The notes under the pieces: generated by a model
Told to the model about the DNA's origin: nothing
The model's database searches: none
Seen by the model: the letters and a program-made list of their open reading frames with translations, nothing else
Source of the DNA: GCA-002722245 sp964230605
GTDB taxonomy: Bacteria > Bacteroidota > Bacteroidia > Flavobacteriales_C > GCA-002722245
NCBI GenBank assembly: GCA_964230605.1
Contig: CAXRIN010000093.1
Span: 1 to 36,260 of the forward strand
Direction: 5' to 3'
Length of the DNA stretch: 36,260 nt
Program-made: the position numbers and the translations under genes
Shown here: positions 1 to 8,230 of the stretch, in pieces
How positions within the stretch are numbered: position 1 is the stretch's first letter
Layout of the letters: each line of letters opens with the position of its first letter

Positions 1-125
1 AAAGAGGTAAGCCCGAAAGAGTTATTAAAATCGCTATTGCAAACAAACTGCTCAAGCAAGCTTTTGCTGTTGCTAAATCAAACCAAAAATATGATGAAAA
101 TTATCAAAGAAATATTTGTTTTTAA
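1..125 (+). pseudogene. IS110-family transposase, C-terminal fragment (cut by window edge)
   Basis: The third frame is open from base 3 to a TAA at 123-125. The peptide contains GKPERVIKIAIANKLLKQAF followed by AVAKSNQKYDENY, which matches the usual end of IS110/IS116/IS902 transposases (a GKP..V..IA..NKLL.QAFA..KS pattern). These enzymes carry an N-terminal RuvC-like DEDD domain and a C-terminal serine-containing Tnp2 domain; only the extreme C-terminus lies inside the window, so it cannot be judged whether the element is intact. The element must end between 126 and the convergent TetR gene at 205. Identification rests on recall of the family pattern. Confidence 0.7.
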
Positions 126-132
126 ACACAGT

Positions 133-172
133 TCATCCAGAGCGATAGCGAATTCGCTATCGCTCTGGATGA
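133..172. repeat. 40-bp perfect palindrome between convergent genes
   Basis: Bases 133-152 are the exact reverse complement of 153-172, with the EcoRI-type GAATTC at the centre and the arm reading TCATCCAGAGCGATAGCGAA. There is no spacer loop. It lies between the convergent transposase tail and the TetR gene, so it may act as a bidirectional terminator, although neither side has a clear T-tract. It may instead be a dispersed palindromic unit or part of the IS end. Confidence 0.85.
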
Positions 173-204
173 TGAAATGGCTTTGATAATATAGGTGTGA
201 AAAT

Positions 205-756
205 TTATAAACCTCTGTCAGTTGCAATCTCAGCACTTAAATCATCCAAAAACGAAGTGGTTTGATAAGCTTTTGATAATACGATAGCTCCTTGGAGTCT
301 GGTGTAGAAACTACGAGCTGATTCTTGCCAAGTATCAACATCATGTTTAAGGAAAAAGCTTTCTAAGGCATTAATTATCAATTCAAAAAGTTGTTTACAG
401 GTTTCTTGTAGGTCTTTATTTATAGATCCTACTTCTTGTGATACATTTACCAGAATACTCCCAACTTTGTATTTTGTACTTATTAATTCATTCTTTGAAT
501 GATCAATTAAATTCCCTAATCCTTCGTCTAAACTACCAGCGTCTCTTAATAGCTTTTTGTACTCTAGCGATAATCGAATTGTGGCTGATCTTAAAGCCTC
601 GGTAACTAATTGGTCTTTGCCTTTGGGAAAATGGTAGTATAATGAACCTTTAGGTATTTTGGTAGCTCTAAGGATTTCGTTTACACCTGTTCCGTGATAA
701 CCTTTTTCAATAATTAATTCGATCGTTTTTAGAGTGAGTTTCTCTTTTGTATTCAC
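205..756 (-). CDS. TetR/AcrR-family transcriptional regulator
   Basis: A 183-residue protein with the classical TetR layout: an N-terminal DNA-binding domain (about residues 1-50) with a helix-turn-helix ending in IPKGSLYYHFPKGKDQL, followed by an all-helical ligand and dimerisation domain. The GSLYYHFPxGKdqL form and the C-terminal region resemble the LmrA/YxaF-like subgroup (TetR_C_33 type); that placement is from memory. No efflux pump or enzyme gene lies beside it: dnaE starts divergently 101 bp away and an IS110 remnant lies downstream, so the target is not evident. The ATG at 756 gives a normal N-terminus beginning MNTKEKLTLKTIELI. Ligand and regulon are unknown. Confidence 0.9.
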   Translation of the reverse strand: MNTKEKLTLKTIELIIEKGYHGTGVNEILRATKIPKGSLYYHFPKGKDQLVTEALRSATIRLSLEYKKLLRDAGSLDEGLGNLIDHSKNELISTKYKVGSILVNVSQEVGSINKDLQETCKQLFELIINALESFFLKHDVDTWQESARSFYTRLQGAIVLSKAYQTTSFLDDLSAEIATDRGL

Positions 757-803
757 AATTGAAAATTTATGTTTTAAGTGTTAACAAATTCCAGACAAAA
801 ATG

Positions 804-834
804 TTTCGTTCGGAGCCCACCTTTTGTATTTTTA
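804..834 (+). promoter_or_regulatory. possible dnaE promoter
   Basis: TTTCG at 804-808 and TATTTTTA at 827-834 lie about 19 bp apart and resemble the Bacteroidota -33 (TTTG) and -7 (TAnnTTTG) elements, though neither is perfect. The next start codon is the dnaE TTG at 858. Weak call. Confidence 0.3.
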
Positions 835-857
835 TCTGAGCAAAATCTATTCTCGAA

Positions 858-3800
858 TTGTATTTAATTTTTGATACCGAAACAACGGGTTTACCCAAAC
901 GTTGGGACGCCCCAATCACCGATACCGATAATTGGCCAAGGTGTATTCAAATTGCATGGCAATTACATGACGAATGGGGTAAGGTTGTTGAAGCAAGGGA
1001 TTACTTAGTTAAGCCGGATGGATTTGATATTCCTTTTGACGCCGAAAGAATACATGGTATTTCAACTACATTAGCAACTGAACAAGGTGAAGAACTTGAC
1101 TTTGTATTACAGGAGTTTAATGTTGCTTTAAAGAAAGCGGATTTTGTTGTAGGGCAAAATGTTGGTTTTGATATCAATATTATGGGGTGCGAATTTTATC
1201 GTGCCAATGTTGAGTCGCCAATGGCTGAAATGCCTATATTGGATACTTGTACCGAGTTAACGGCAAATCTCTGTCAGATTCCTGGAGGTAGAGGAGGAAA
1301 GTTTAAGTTACCTACGCTTACAGAGTTACATCAATACTTATTTGGAGAAGCATTTGGAGAAGCCCATAATGCTACTGCCGATGTTGAAGCAACAACGAGG
1401 TGTTTTTTAGAGTTAGTTAGATTAGGTCATTTTTCGCAATCCGAATTAAAAAAAGAAGAAGGGTATCTTTCAAAATTTAAAGAAGAGAACCCAGAGCCTT
1501 TTGATTTTATTGGTTTAAAGCATTTAAATCTTAAGGACGAAAGTAAAAAGATAGCTGACAGAGAAGCGGCAGAAGCAGGGCCAACTGAAACTGTTGATGT
1601 AGCTGCAGGATTAGAGAGATTAAAAGGAGCTTCTTTTTGTCACTTGCATAATCATTCACAATATTCAATTCTTCAAGCAACTTCGCAAATTCAAAGTCTT
1701 GTAGATAAGACGGTTGAATATAATATGCCTGCGGTGGCTTTAACAGACTCAGGTAATATGATGGCTGCATTCCTTTTTGTAAATGCAGTTCTGAAAAAAA
1801 ACAAAGCCATTGAAGCTGACATTAAAGAAGCTGAAGAGGCAGGAGAGGTCTGCAATAAACAAACCATTAAGCCCATAATTGGTGCTGAATTGTTCGTTTG
1901 TAAAGATCATAAAGATAAATCTTACAAAGACAATGGATATCAAATACCATTTTTAGCGAAGAATAAACCTGGTTATAAGAATTTATCGCGAATTTGTTCT
2001 CAAGGACATATTGATGGTTTTTACTATGTTCCTCGGGTTGACAAAGAATTGATTCTTCAATATAAAGAAGATATTATTGTCACTACGGGAGGTTTGAATG
2101 GAGAGGTGCCGTCATTGATTTTGAATGTTGGGGAAAACCAAGCTGAGGAGGCTTTATTGTGGTGGAAAGACCATTTTGGAGACGATTTTTACATCGAAAT
2201 AGTTCGTCATGGTTTAGAGGAGGAGGATCGTGTAAATGACGTGCTACTTAAGTTTGCTAAAAAGCATGATATTAAAATAATTGCGGCGAATAATACTTAC
2301 TACATTGACCAAGATGATGCTGAAGGGCATGATATATTATTGTGTGTAAAAGAGGGGCAGCAAAAAAACACACCAATAGGAAGGGGGAGAGGATTTAGGT
2401 TTGGATTCCCAAACCAAGAATTCTATTTCAAATCTCAAGATGAAATGAAAAAGTTGTTTGCGGATATTCCGGAGGCGATTTTAAATATTCAGGAAATTGT
2501 TGATAAAATTGAAGTTTTTGGTTTAGCGAGAGATGTATTATTACCTGCTTTTGATATTCCCGAACAATTTCAAGACCCAAAAGATTTAGAGGATGGAGGT
2601 AAGCGAGGAGAGAATGCTTATTTACGTCACTTAACTTACGAAGGAGCTAAAGAGCGTTACGGTGAAATTACCGATGATATTAGGGAACGTTTGGATTTTG
2701 AGTTGGAAGTAATCGCAAATACGGGTTATCCTGGTTACTTCTTAATTGTACAAGACTTTATTAAGGAGGCACGTAAAATGGGCGTTTCTGTTGGTCCGGG
2801 CCGTGGTTCGGCTGCAGGTTCAGCAGTTGCTTATTGTACTACAATTACGAATATTGATCCGATTCAATATGATTTGCTTTTTGAGCGTTTTTTGAATCCT
2901 GAAAGGGTATCGATGCCTGATATTGATATTGATTTCGATGATGAAGGTCGTGGACGTGTTATTCAATATGTAATTGACAAATATGGTTCTTCTCAAGTAG
3001 CTCAAATAATTACATATGGAACGATGGCTGCAAAGTCGTCAATCCGTGACACTGCTAGAGCTTTAGATCTTCCATTGTCCGAAGCAGATCGATTGGCAAA
3101 GTTGGTTCCAGACATGAAGCTGAACAAGATGTTTGGGATGTCTGATACTGAATTAGAAAAAAAGCTAGGAAATCCTGAATTAATGGAAATGGCTCGTGAA
3201 CTAAAATTGGTTTACGATCAAGATACATTAGCTGGAGAAACTATACGTCAGGCAAAAGCATTAGAAGGCTCAGTTAGAAATACAGGTATTCATGCTTGTG
3301 GTGTAATTGTTACTCCAACTGATATTCGAGAACATGTTCCTGTTGCCGTGGCTAAGGATTCCGACATGTGGTGTACGCAGTTTGATAACTCTGTTGTTGA
3401 AAGTGCGGGATTACTAAAAATGGATTTCCTTGGATTAAAAACACTGACTTTAATTAAAGATGCAGTTGCAATTGTTAAAGAGCGTCACGGAATAGAGATT
3501 GATCCTGAGGCGATTCCTATTGATGATGTAAAAACATATGAGTTATTCCAAAGAGGTGAAACTGTAGGGGTTTTTCAATATGAATCTGCAGGAATGCAGA
3601 AATATATGAGGGAATTGAAGCCAACGGTTTTTGCGGATTTAATTGCAATGAACGCATTGTATCGTCCGGGACCTCTTGAGTATATTCCAAATTTCATTCG
3701 TCGTAAACATGGGGAAGAACCCATTATTTACGATTTAGACGGAATGGAAGAATATCTTGGGGAAACCTACGGTATTACTGTTTACCAAGAGCAAGTTATG

Positions 3801-5240
3801 CTACTTTCTCAAAGTTTGGCTGGATTCACAAAAGGTCAGGCCGATTCTTTGAGGAAAGCAATGGGAAAGAAAATCTTTGCCATGCTAGAGCAACTTAAGC
3901 CGCTGTTCATGAATGGCGGAGAGGAGCGTGGTCATAATAGAGAAAAGTTAGAGAAGGTATGGAAAGATTGGGAGGCATTTGCATCCTATGCTTTTAATAA
4001 ATCTCACTCAACTTGTTATGCTTGGGTTGCATATCAAACAGCTTACTTTAAAGCTCATTATCCTGCTGAGTATATGGCGTCTGTGTTGAGTAATAACATG
4101 AACGACATCAAACAAGTTACTTTCTTTATGGAAGAGTGTAAAAGAATGGGGGTGCCTGTTCTTGGACCAGATGTTAATGAATCGGTCTATAAATTTACCG
4201 TAAACCAAAAAGGAGAAATCAGATTTGGTTTAGGTGCTGTTAAAGGAGTAGGAGAAGGGGCTGTAGAATCAATTGTTGAAGAGCGTAAAAAGAATGGACC
4301 TTATAAAGATGTTTTCGATTTTACTAGTAGAATCAATTTGAGAGCAGCGAATAAAAGATGCGTCGAGAACTTGGCTTTAGCGGGTGGTTTAGATTGCTTT
4401 TCGAATATTCATCGAGCACAATATTTTTTCAAACCTAACGAAAAGGAATCAAGCTTTTTGGAAAAGGCAATTCGTTATGGGTTGCAATTACAAAACGAAC
4501 AGGGTTCTGCTCAGCAATCTTTATTCGGCGGTAGTTCTGATGTTGAATTACCCAAACCTCCAGTTCCAGCATGTGATCCTTGGAGTAGTGTATATGCTTT
4601 GAATCAGGAAAAAGAAATGGTTGGAGTTTATATTTCTGGTCATCCATTAGATGATTTTAAACTGGAAATTGAAAACTTCTGTAATGCGAGTTTTGATCAA
4701 CTTAATCATTCACCTGATGAATTAAAAGGAAAGGATATTTCTTTTGCTGGAATAGTTTCGGAAGCTGCTGAACGAATGAGTAAAAAAGGAAATCATTTTG
4801 GGATTTTAACAGTTGAAGATTATACTGATGCAGGTAAATTTTTCTTATTTGGGGATACTTATTTAAAGTTCAGAAGATTTCTTGTTGAAGGTGCTTTTCT
4901 GTTCATCAGAGGTAAAATGGAGCCTAAGCGATTTGCGAAGACTAAAGATGATGTTGAGTTTAAAATTCATAAGATTGAACTCCTTTCAGATGTTCGAGAT
5001 AAATTAGTTAAATCGGTAACTGTTCATGTGAAATCAAGCTTAGTTGATGATGATTATATTTCTAAGCTTTCAGGTGTTTGTGAGAAGAATGTAGGTGATT
5101 GTAATCTTCGTTTAGTATTGGTTGATGAAGAAGAAAATATTTTTCTTGAGTTGGCAAGTAGTGCATACAAAGTAAATGTGTCCAATGAATTTATTCATGG
5201 ACTAAAAGCACTACCCGAAATAGAAATGAAATTCAACTAA
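858..5240 (+). CDS. dnaE: DNA polymerase III alpha subunit with fused N-terminal exonuclease
   Basis: The catalytic subunit of the replicative polymerase, 1460 residues, against about 1160 in E. coli. The extra N-terminus (about 1-190) is a DEDDh exonuclease: DTETTG at 6-11, an internal VGQNVGFDIN, and HNATAD with the Exo III His and Asp. A PHP domain follows (HLHNHSQYSI near 262); its HSDYS metal motif is altered to HSQYS, so the PHP is probably not catalytic and proofreading falls to the fused domain. The polymerase core has GPGRGSAAGSAVAY (about 645), the catalytic PDIDIDFDD (about 687) and KMDFLGLKT (about 855), then helix-hairpin-helix and OB regions. The start is TTG, giving MYLIFDTETTG; no upstream ATG fits. 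Fused DnaE of this size is usual in Bacteroidota. Confidence 0.97.
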   Translation: MYLIFDTETTGLPKRWDAPITDTDNWPRCIQIAWQLHDEWGKVVEARDYLVKPDGFDIPFDAERIHGISTTLATEQGEELDFVLQEFNVALKKADFVVGQNVGFDINIMGCEFYRANVESPMAEMPILDTCTELTANLCQIPGGRGGKFKLPTLTELHQYLFGEAFGEAHNATADVEATTRCFLELVRLGHFSQSELKKEEGYLSKFKEENPEPFDFIGLKHLNLKDESKKIADREAAEAGPTETVDVAAGLERLKGASFCHLHNHSQYSILQATSQIQSLVDKTVEYNMPAVALTDSGNMMAAFLFVNAVLKKNKAIEADIKEAEEAGEVCNKQTIKPIIGAELFVCKDHKDKSYKDNGYQIPFLAKNKPGYKNLSRICSQGHIDGFYYVPRVDKELILQYKEDIIVTTGGLNGEVPSLILNVGENQAEEALLWWKDHFGDDFYIEIVRHGLEEEDRVNDVLLKFAKKHDIKIIAANNTYYIDQDDAEGHDILLCVKEGQQKNTPIGRGRGFRFGFPNQEFYFKSQDEMKKLFADIPEAILNIQEIVDKIEVFGLARDVLLPAFDIPEQFQDPKDLEDGGKRGENAYLRHLTYEGAKERYGEITDDIRERLDFELEVIANTGYPGYFLIVQDFIKEARKMGVSVGPGRGSAAGSAVAYCTTITNIDPIQYDLLFERFLNPERVSMPDIDIDFDDEGRGRVIQYVIDKYGSSQVAQIITYGTMAAKSSIRDTARALDLPLSEADRLAKLVPDMKLNKMFGMSDTELEKKLGNPELMEMARELKLVYDQDTLAGETIRQAKALEGSVRNTGIHACGVIVTPTDIREHVPVAVAKDSDMWCTQFDNSVVESAGLLKMDFLGLKTLTLIKDAVAIVKERHGIEIDPEAIPIDDVKTYELFQRGETVGVFQYESAGMQKYMRELKPTVFADLIAMNALYRPGPLEYIPNFIRRKHGEEPIIYDLDGMEEYLGETYGITVYQEQVMLLSQSLAGFTKGQADSLRKAMGKKIFAMLEQLKPLFMNGGEERGHNREKLEKVWKDWEAFASYAFNKSHSTCYAWVAYQTAYFKAHYPAEYMASVLSNNMNDIKQVTFFMEECKRMGVPVLGPDVNESVYKFTVNQKGEIRFGLGAVKGVGEGAVESIVEERKKNGPYKDVFDFTSRINLRAANKRCVENLALAGGLDCFSNIHRAQYFFKPNEKESSFLEKAIRYGLQLQNEQGSAQQSLFGGSSDVELPKPPVPACDPWSSVYALNQEKEMVGVYISGHPLDDFKLEIENFCNASFDQLNHSPDELKGKDISFAGIVSEAAERMSKKGNHFGILTVEDYTDAGKFFLFGDTYLKFRRFLVEGAFLFIRGKMEPKRFAKTKDDVEFKIHKIELLSDVRDKLVKSVTVHVKSSLVDDDYISKLSGVCEKNVGDCNLRLVLVDEEENIFLELASSAYKVNVSNEFIHGLKALPEIEMKFN

Positions 5241-5276
5241 AAGTAGAGACGTCCCGAGGGGCTTCTTAGAATATTG

Positions 5277-6149
5277 TTAAGTATTCTTTACTTTTCTCAA
5301 CCTATAAAGTAATATACTTCCAATAATAATAAACGGAATACTAAGCCATTGTCCGGTTGAAAGCGAATTAAGAAATTCGTAATCTTCAATTCCTCCTTGT
5401 GGATTTTTAGTGAACTCGATGATGAATCTAGCGGAAAACATCGTAATAAAGAAAGTTCCTATTAATTTTCCTTCTTGTAAGTAAGATTTTCCTTTCCAGT
5501 ACATTCTTCTCAAGAGGAAAAATATAATTAAATACGCAATTGCTTCGAAAAGTTGCGTTGGATATCTAGCAAAATCTTCATAGCCAACAAATTGTCCAAG
5601 CTCATTGTATATTTTGTTTTGCTTAAAGATTATACCAACGGGAGAATTTGTTGGGACACCAACGATCTCACTATTCATGAAATTAGCAATTCTAATGAAG
5701 AAAGCTGTGATAGCTAATGGGTAGGCTACCTTATCTAAAATCCAAATAAAAGAATGAGTATTCTTTTTTAGTTGATACCAAATAAGCGCAAGTATTACAC
5801 CTATAGCTCCTCCATGGCTTGCTAATCCTGCAAATCCTGTAAATTCAAAACCGTTTTTGAAGCTGAAAGGAAGGAAAACACTCAAGAAATCTACTTTAAA
5901 TAATTCCGACTGATAAAAGATTACATGTCCTAATCTTGCGCCAACAATACCACCTATCATGCATGAGAATAAAAGAGGATCCAGAAGTTTGATATCTTCT
6001 TTTTCATTAAGGAATAATTTTTTGCATATAGAGTAAGCAACCCAAATACCAACACCCCATAACAATCCATAATATCTTATCTCTAAACTTCCAAGTTTGA
6101 AAATTATCGGATCAATATCCCAAGTAATTGCAGATAATATGCTATTCAT
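5277..6149 (-). CDS. lgt: prolipoprotein diacylglyceryl transferase
   Basis: Transfers diacylglycerol from phosphatidylglycerol to the lipobox cysteine of prelipoproteins in the inner membrane. The 290-residue protein is a seven-helix membrane enzyme with the conserved HGG at 112-114 (the E. coli His103 region). It also has the family signature as RIANFMNSEIVG at 153-164, whose Arg153 matches E. coli Arg143, and a late ARFIIEF with the third essential arginine region. The signature reads RIAN where RIGN is usual. It is convergent with dnaE (36 bp gap). The many lipoproteins in this window are substrates of this enzyme. Confidence 0.95.
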   Translation of the reverse strand: MNSILSAITWDIDPIIFKLGSLEIRYYGLLWGVGIWVAYSICKKLFLNEKEDIKLLDPLLFSCMIGGIVGARLGHVIFYQSELFKVDFLSVFLPFSFKNGFEFTGFAGLASHGGAIGVILALIWYQLKKNTHSFIWILDKVAYPLAITAFFIRIANFMNSEIVGVPTNSPVGIIFKQNKIYNELGQFVGYEDFARYPTQLFEAIAYLIIFFLLRRMYWKGKSYLQEGKLIGTFFITMFSARFIIEFTKNPQGGIEDYEFLNSLSTGQWLSIPFIIIGSILLYRLRKVKNT

Positions 6150-6210
6150 TTAGAAAAAGTTTGTTGTAAAAGTACTTTTTATATATGTAAAATACGAGGT
6201 GTTTAAAATA

Positions 6211-6260
6211 AAAAACAACCCGAAATAATTAGAGAATTAATCTCAATTATCTGGGTTGCT
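6211..6260 (-). terminator. rho-independent terminator after the DUF1573 gene
   Basis: On the minus strand GCAACCC pairs with GGGTTG across an AT-rich, partly paired interior (arms at 6216-6221 and 6253-6258), and the stem is followed by TTTTTTATTTT. It lies between the DUF1573 gene at 6389 and lgt, so lgt probably has its own promoter. Confidence 0.75.
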
Positions 6261-6388
6261 TTTCCACCACACAATTAAATATTGTTATTTTTTTTGTTTG
6301 TCAGGATAGACGTTGTCGAAGATACTCTCGGAATAGAACGAAGTTCTCTAATTTGAGTTGATTTTATTAACAAATAGTTCTTAAAAGG

Positions 6389-6772
6389 TCATTCAATTAC
6401 TTTTCCTTTAACTTTTAGGTATATCGTATTGTTAATCGCGTTTGATTTAATAGTTACCGTTTTATTGAAATCACCAGTTCTTTTTGTGTCGTATTTTATC
6501 GAGATTTCTGCTTTTTCGCCCGGCTGAATTGGTTTACTTGGGCAATTAGGAACAGTGCATCCGCACGATCCTTTACAGTTAGTAATTATTAAAGGCTTTT
6601 CTCCTGTGTTCTTAACTTCTATTAGCCTTTCTCCATTACTCCCATATTTTATTATTCCGTAATCCAACGTGTCATTTTCAATTTTAAGAAAAGGTTCGTT
6701 TAAGTCTAATGATTGAGCTGAAGATGCTGATGAAAGACTTAAAAAGAAGAAAAAGACTATCAGGTTTTTCAT
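6389..6772 (-). CDS. DUF1573 (ASH-like) secreted protein, short paralogue
   Basis: A 127-residue protein with a signal peptide (about 1-20, ending SSASSAQ) followed by one DUF1573 domain, an immunoglobulin-like beta-sandwich. Diagnostic segments are NTGEKPLIITNCKGSCGCTV at 56-75 and PGEKAEISIKYDTKRTGDF. The cysteines of CKGSCGCTVPNC could form disulfides or bind metal; no molecular function is established for the family. It is a tandem paralogue of the next gene upstream (64 bp gap with a terminator hairpin), sharing nearly the same core. Likely periplasmic or outer-membrane associated. Confidence 0.88.
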   Translation of the reverse strand: MKNLIVFFFFLSLSSASSAQSLDLNEPFLKIENDTLDYGIIKYGSNGERLIEVKNTGEKPLIITNCKGSCGCTVPNCPSKPIQPGEKAEISIKYDTKRTGDFNKTVTIKSNAINNTIYLKVKGKVIE

Positions 6773-6796
6773 GTGTTTAAATTTTAGAGCATAAAA

Positions 6797-6817
6797 AAGG
6801 GCACTAGAAGTGCCCTT
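6797..6817 (-). terminator. hairpin terminator between the DUF1573 genes
   Basis: AAGGGCACT and AGTGCCCTT form a perfect 9-bp stem around a 3-base loop. On the minus strand it is followed by TTTTTT, so it terminates the gene at 6837-7298; the downstream paralogue would rely on read-through or its own promoter. Confidence 0.9.
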
Positions 6818-6836
6818 AATTTCAATTTGTTATTTT

Positions 6837-7298
6837 TTATTCAGCTAAAGGACCACCATTGTTTGAAGGCATTGCCTCTTCAGCTTTAGTTGCATTAATG
6901 GTTCCAACAACTTTTAAAGTAACAGTCCCGTTATTTGCGTTAGACTTTACAGTAACAGTTTTGCTAATTCTACCAACTCTTTTAGTATCGTATCTTACTT
7001 TTAACTCACCTTTTTCTCCTGGCATAATTGGAGTAGTTGGACACTGAGGAACCGTACATCCACAAGAACCTTTACAGTTTGTTATGTGCAATGGTTTTTT
7101 TCCAGTGTTTGTGAACATTACAGTTCTAAAAGGATCACTACCTTGATCAATAGTTCCAAAATCTACAACAGTTGTGTCGAATTCGATTTTTGGTCCGTTT
7201 GGATCTACAGGAGTAGTTTCAGTTGCTTGATCTTGAGCGTTTGAATTTAAAACCATTCCGAAGAATGCTAAGCAGAATGTAAATAGTAATTTTTTCAT
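6837..7298 (-). CDS. DUF1573 (ASH-like) secreted protein
   Basis: A 153-residue protein with a signal peptide (about 1-22, ending LNSNAQ), a short linker, and one DUF1573 domain. The domain shows FGTIDQGSDPFRTVMFTNTG, then ITNCKGSCGCTVPQCP at about 72-87 and PGEKGELKVRYDTKRVG. The core is closely parallel to the 127-residue paralogue downstream, so the pair arose by tandem duplication; this copy has a longer N-terminal linker and an extra tail of about 15 residues. Function is unknown; the family is abundant in Bacteroidota envelopes. Confidence 0.9.
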   Translation of the reverse strand: MKKLLFTFCLAFFGMVLNSNAQDQATETTPVDPNGPKIEFDTTVVDFGTIDQGSDPFRTVMFTNTGKKPLHITNCKGSCGCTVPQCPTTPIMPGEKGELKVRYDTKRVGRISKTVTVKSNANNGTVTLKVVGTINATKAEEAMPSNNGGPLAE

Positions 7299-7329
7299 TG
7301 TTTTATAAGTTTATGTTTTTCAACCTTAT

Positions 7330-7337
7330 CAAATGTA
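7330..7337 (-). promoter_or_regulatory. -7 element upstream of the DUF1573 pair
   Basis: On the minus strand this reads TACATTTG, an exact match to TAnnTTTG, 31 bp before the ATG at 7298. A convincing -33 box at the usual distance is not seen. Confidence 0.4.
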
Positions 7338-7399
7338 TGAAATAAGATATCAAAAACCTGTTAATGACTTGTTAAAGTTTTACCTAAAACTGTGCCATA

Positions 7400-7927
7400 T
7401 TATCTCATGTTTGAATATTGTTGAAATGATTTGGTTTTGTAATGATTGTCTCCAAAGTATTTGGCCACTTCCAAATATTGATCAGCAACATAATACCCTG
7501 GAATAGCATTTATCTTTTTAAAATCCTCATCGAAATATACAATTGTTGGGTAAGCAAGGCCTCTTGGAGTACTTCCGAATTTCAATGCGAAATCGTGCGT
7601 TCTGCCTTTGTTTTTATAGTTTTTGTTTAAAAAGTTTACATCAGGTTTTGATTCTGCATCGAATTTAACTGCGTAAAAATGTTTGTTAATATAATCCACA
7701 ACTTGAGAATCGGTGAAAGTGTATTTGGCCATTCTTTTACAAGGACCACACCATTCAGCGTAAACATCTATTAAAACTTTTTTGGGAGAAGTTTTCATTT
7801 TTTCTTGAACTTCATCTAGTGATAACCATGTGATAGATGGTTTATTTGAGTTGGATGTTTTCTTTTCAGAACTAGTACATGAAACAAGAAAGAGAAAAGT
7901 AATAGATGTTATAATTATGTTTTTCAT
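7400..7927 (-). CDS. thioredoxin-fold lipoprotein with CGPC motif
   Basis: A 175-residue protein with a lipoprotein signal: hydrophobic residues 4-16, then the lipobox LVSC with Cys17. A linker leads into a thioredoxin-like domain with VYAEWCGPCKRM, the redox pair being Cys60 and Cys63. The remainder (YINKHFYAVKFDAES, then YPTIVYFD with the cis-Pro position) fits the Thioredoxin_7/DUF255-like group. It is probably anchored in the periplasm, reducing or exchanging disulfides. The neighbouring DUF1573 proteins carry clustered cysteines and could be clients, but that is inference. The exact partner is unknown. Confidence 0.88.
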   Translation of the reverse strand: MKNIIITSITFLFLVSCTSSEKKTSNSNKPSITWLSLDEVQEKMKTSPKKVLIDVYAEWCGPCKRMAKYTFTDSQVVDYINKHFYAVKFDAESKPDVNFLNKNYKNKGRTHDFALKFGSTPRGLAYPTIVYFDEDFKKINAIPGYYVADQYLEVAKYFGDNHYKTKSFQQYSNMR

Positions 7928-7981
7928 TTTTCAAAGTTATTTAAAGTTGATAGTTTATTTTGTCTTTGGAAAAACAATAGC

Positions 7982-8008
7982 AAAAAAAAAGCGAGTCGTA
8001 AGACTCGC
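7982..8008 (-). terminator. terminator of the tRNA-Lys transcript
   Basis: GCGAGTC and GACTCGC (7991-7997 and 8002-8008) form a 7-bp stem with a GTAA loop on the plus strand; read on the minus strand it is followed by nine Ts. It lies 14 bp past the tRNA 3' end. Confidence 0.92.
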
Positions 8009-8022
8009 TGATTTAACTTTTG

Positions 8023-8095
8023 TGATCTGGCAGGGGCTCGAACCCTGGACCCTCTCCTTAAAAGGGAGATGCTCTACCAACTGAGCTACCAGATC
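8023..8095 (-). tRNA. tRNA-Lys (anticodon TTT)
   Basis: The minus strand folds into a standard 73-nt cloverleaf. The acceptor GATCTGG pairs with CCAGATC, the D arm contains AGTTGGTAGAGC, and the anticodon stem TCTCC/GGAGA encloses the loop CTTTTAA with anticodon TTT. The T arm is CAGGG-TTCGAGC-CCCTG and the discriminator base is A. The genome reads CAA, not CCA, after it, so CCA is added enzymatically. Confidence 0.97.
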
Positions 8096-8114
8096 TCCTT
8101 TTCAAAAGCGGATG

Positions 8115-8147
8115 CAAATATACGTACTTTAAATTTTTATCTCAAAA
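8115..8147 (-). promoter_or_regulatory. consensus Bacteroidota promoter of tRNA-Lys
   Basis: On the minus strand TTTTG (8143-8147) is followed after 20 bp by TATATTTG (8115-8122), a full match to the -33 TTTG and -7 TAnnTTTG elements. The tRNA begins 20 bp downstream of the -7 box. Confidence 0.85.
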
Positions 8148-8230
8148 TAAAACCTTGTTTTTTTTAAATCTTGAGTAAAAACTGTGTTAATTTTGACTTG
8201 TAAACAAATGGTTTTCAAATTGTAACGGAG

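Noticed and set aside
1531..4647. Several 61-79-codon frames antisense to dnaE
   Set aside because: They lie inside a conserved coding gene, lack family features and have no promoters or ribosome-binding context.
5241..5290. GTAGAGACGTCCC word and an AGAATA/TATTCT hairpin at the dnaE-lgt junction
   Set aside because: The hairpin is short and AT-only and overlaps the lgt stop; the word resembles a half copy of a palindromic repeat but has no partner arm here.
7830..8084. An 84-codon open frame opposite the thioredoxin gene and the tRNA
   Set aside because: It runs through the tRNA-Lys and its terminator and reads as a chance frame.
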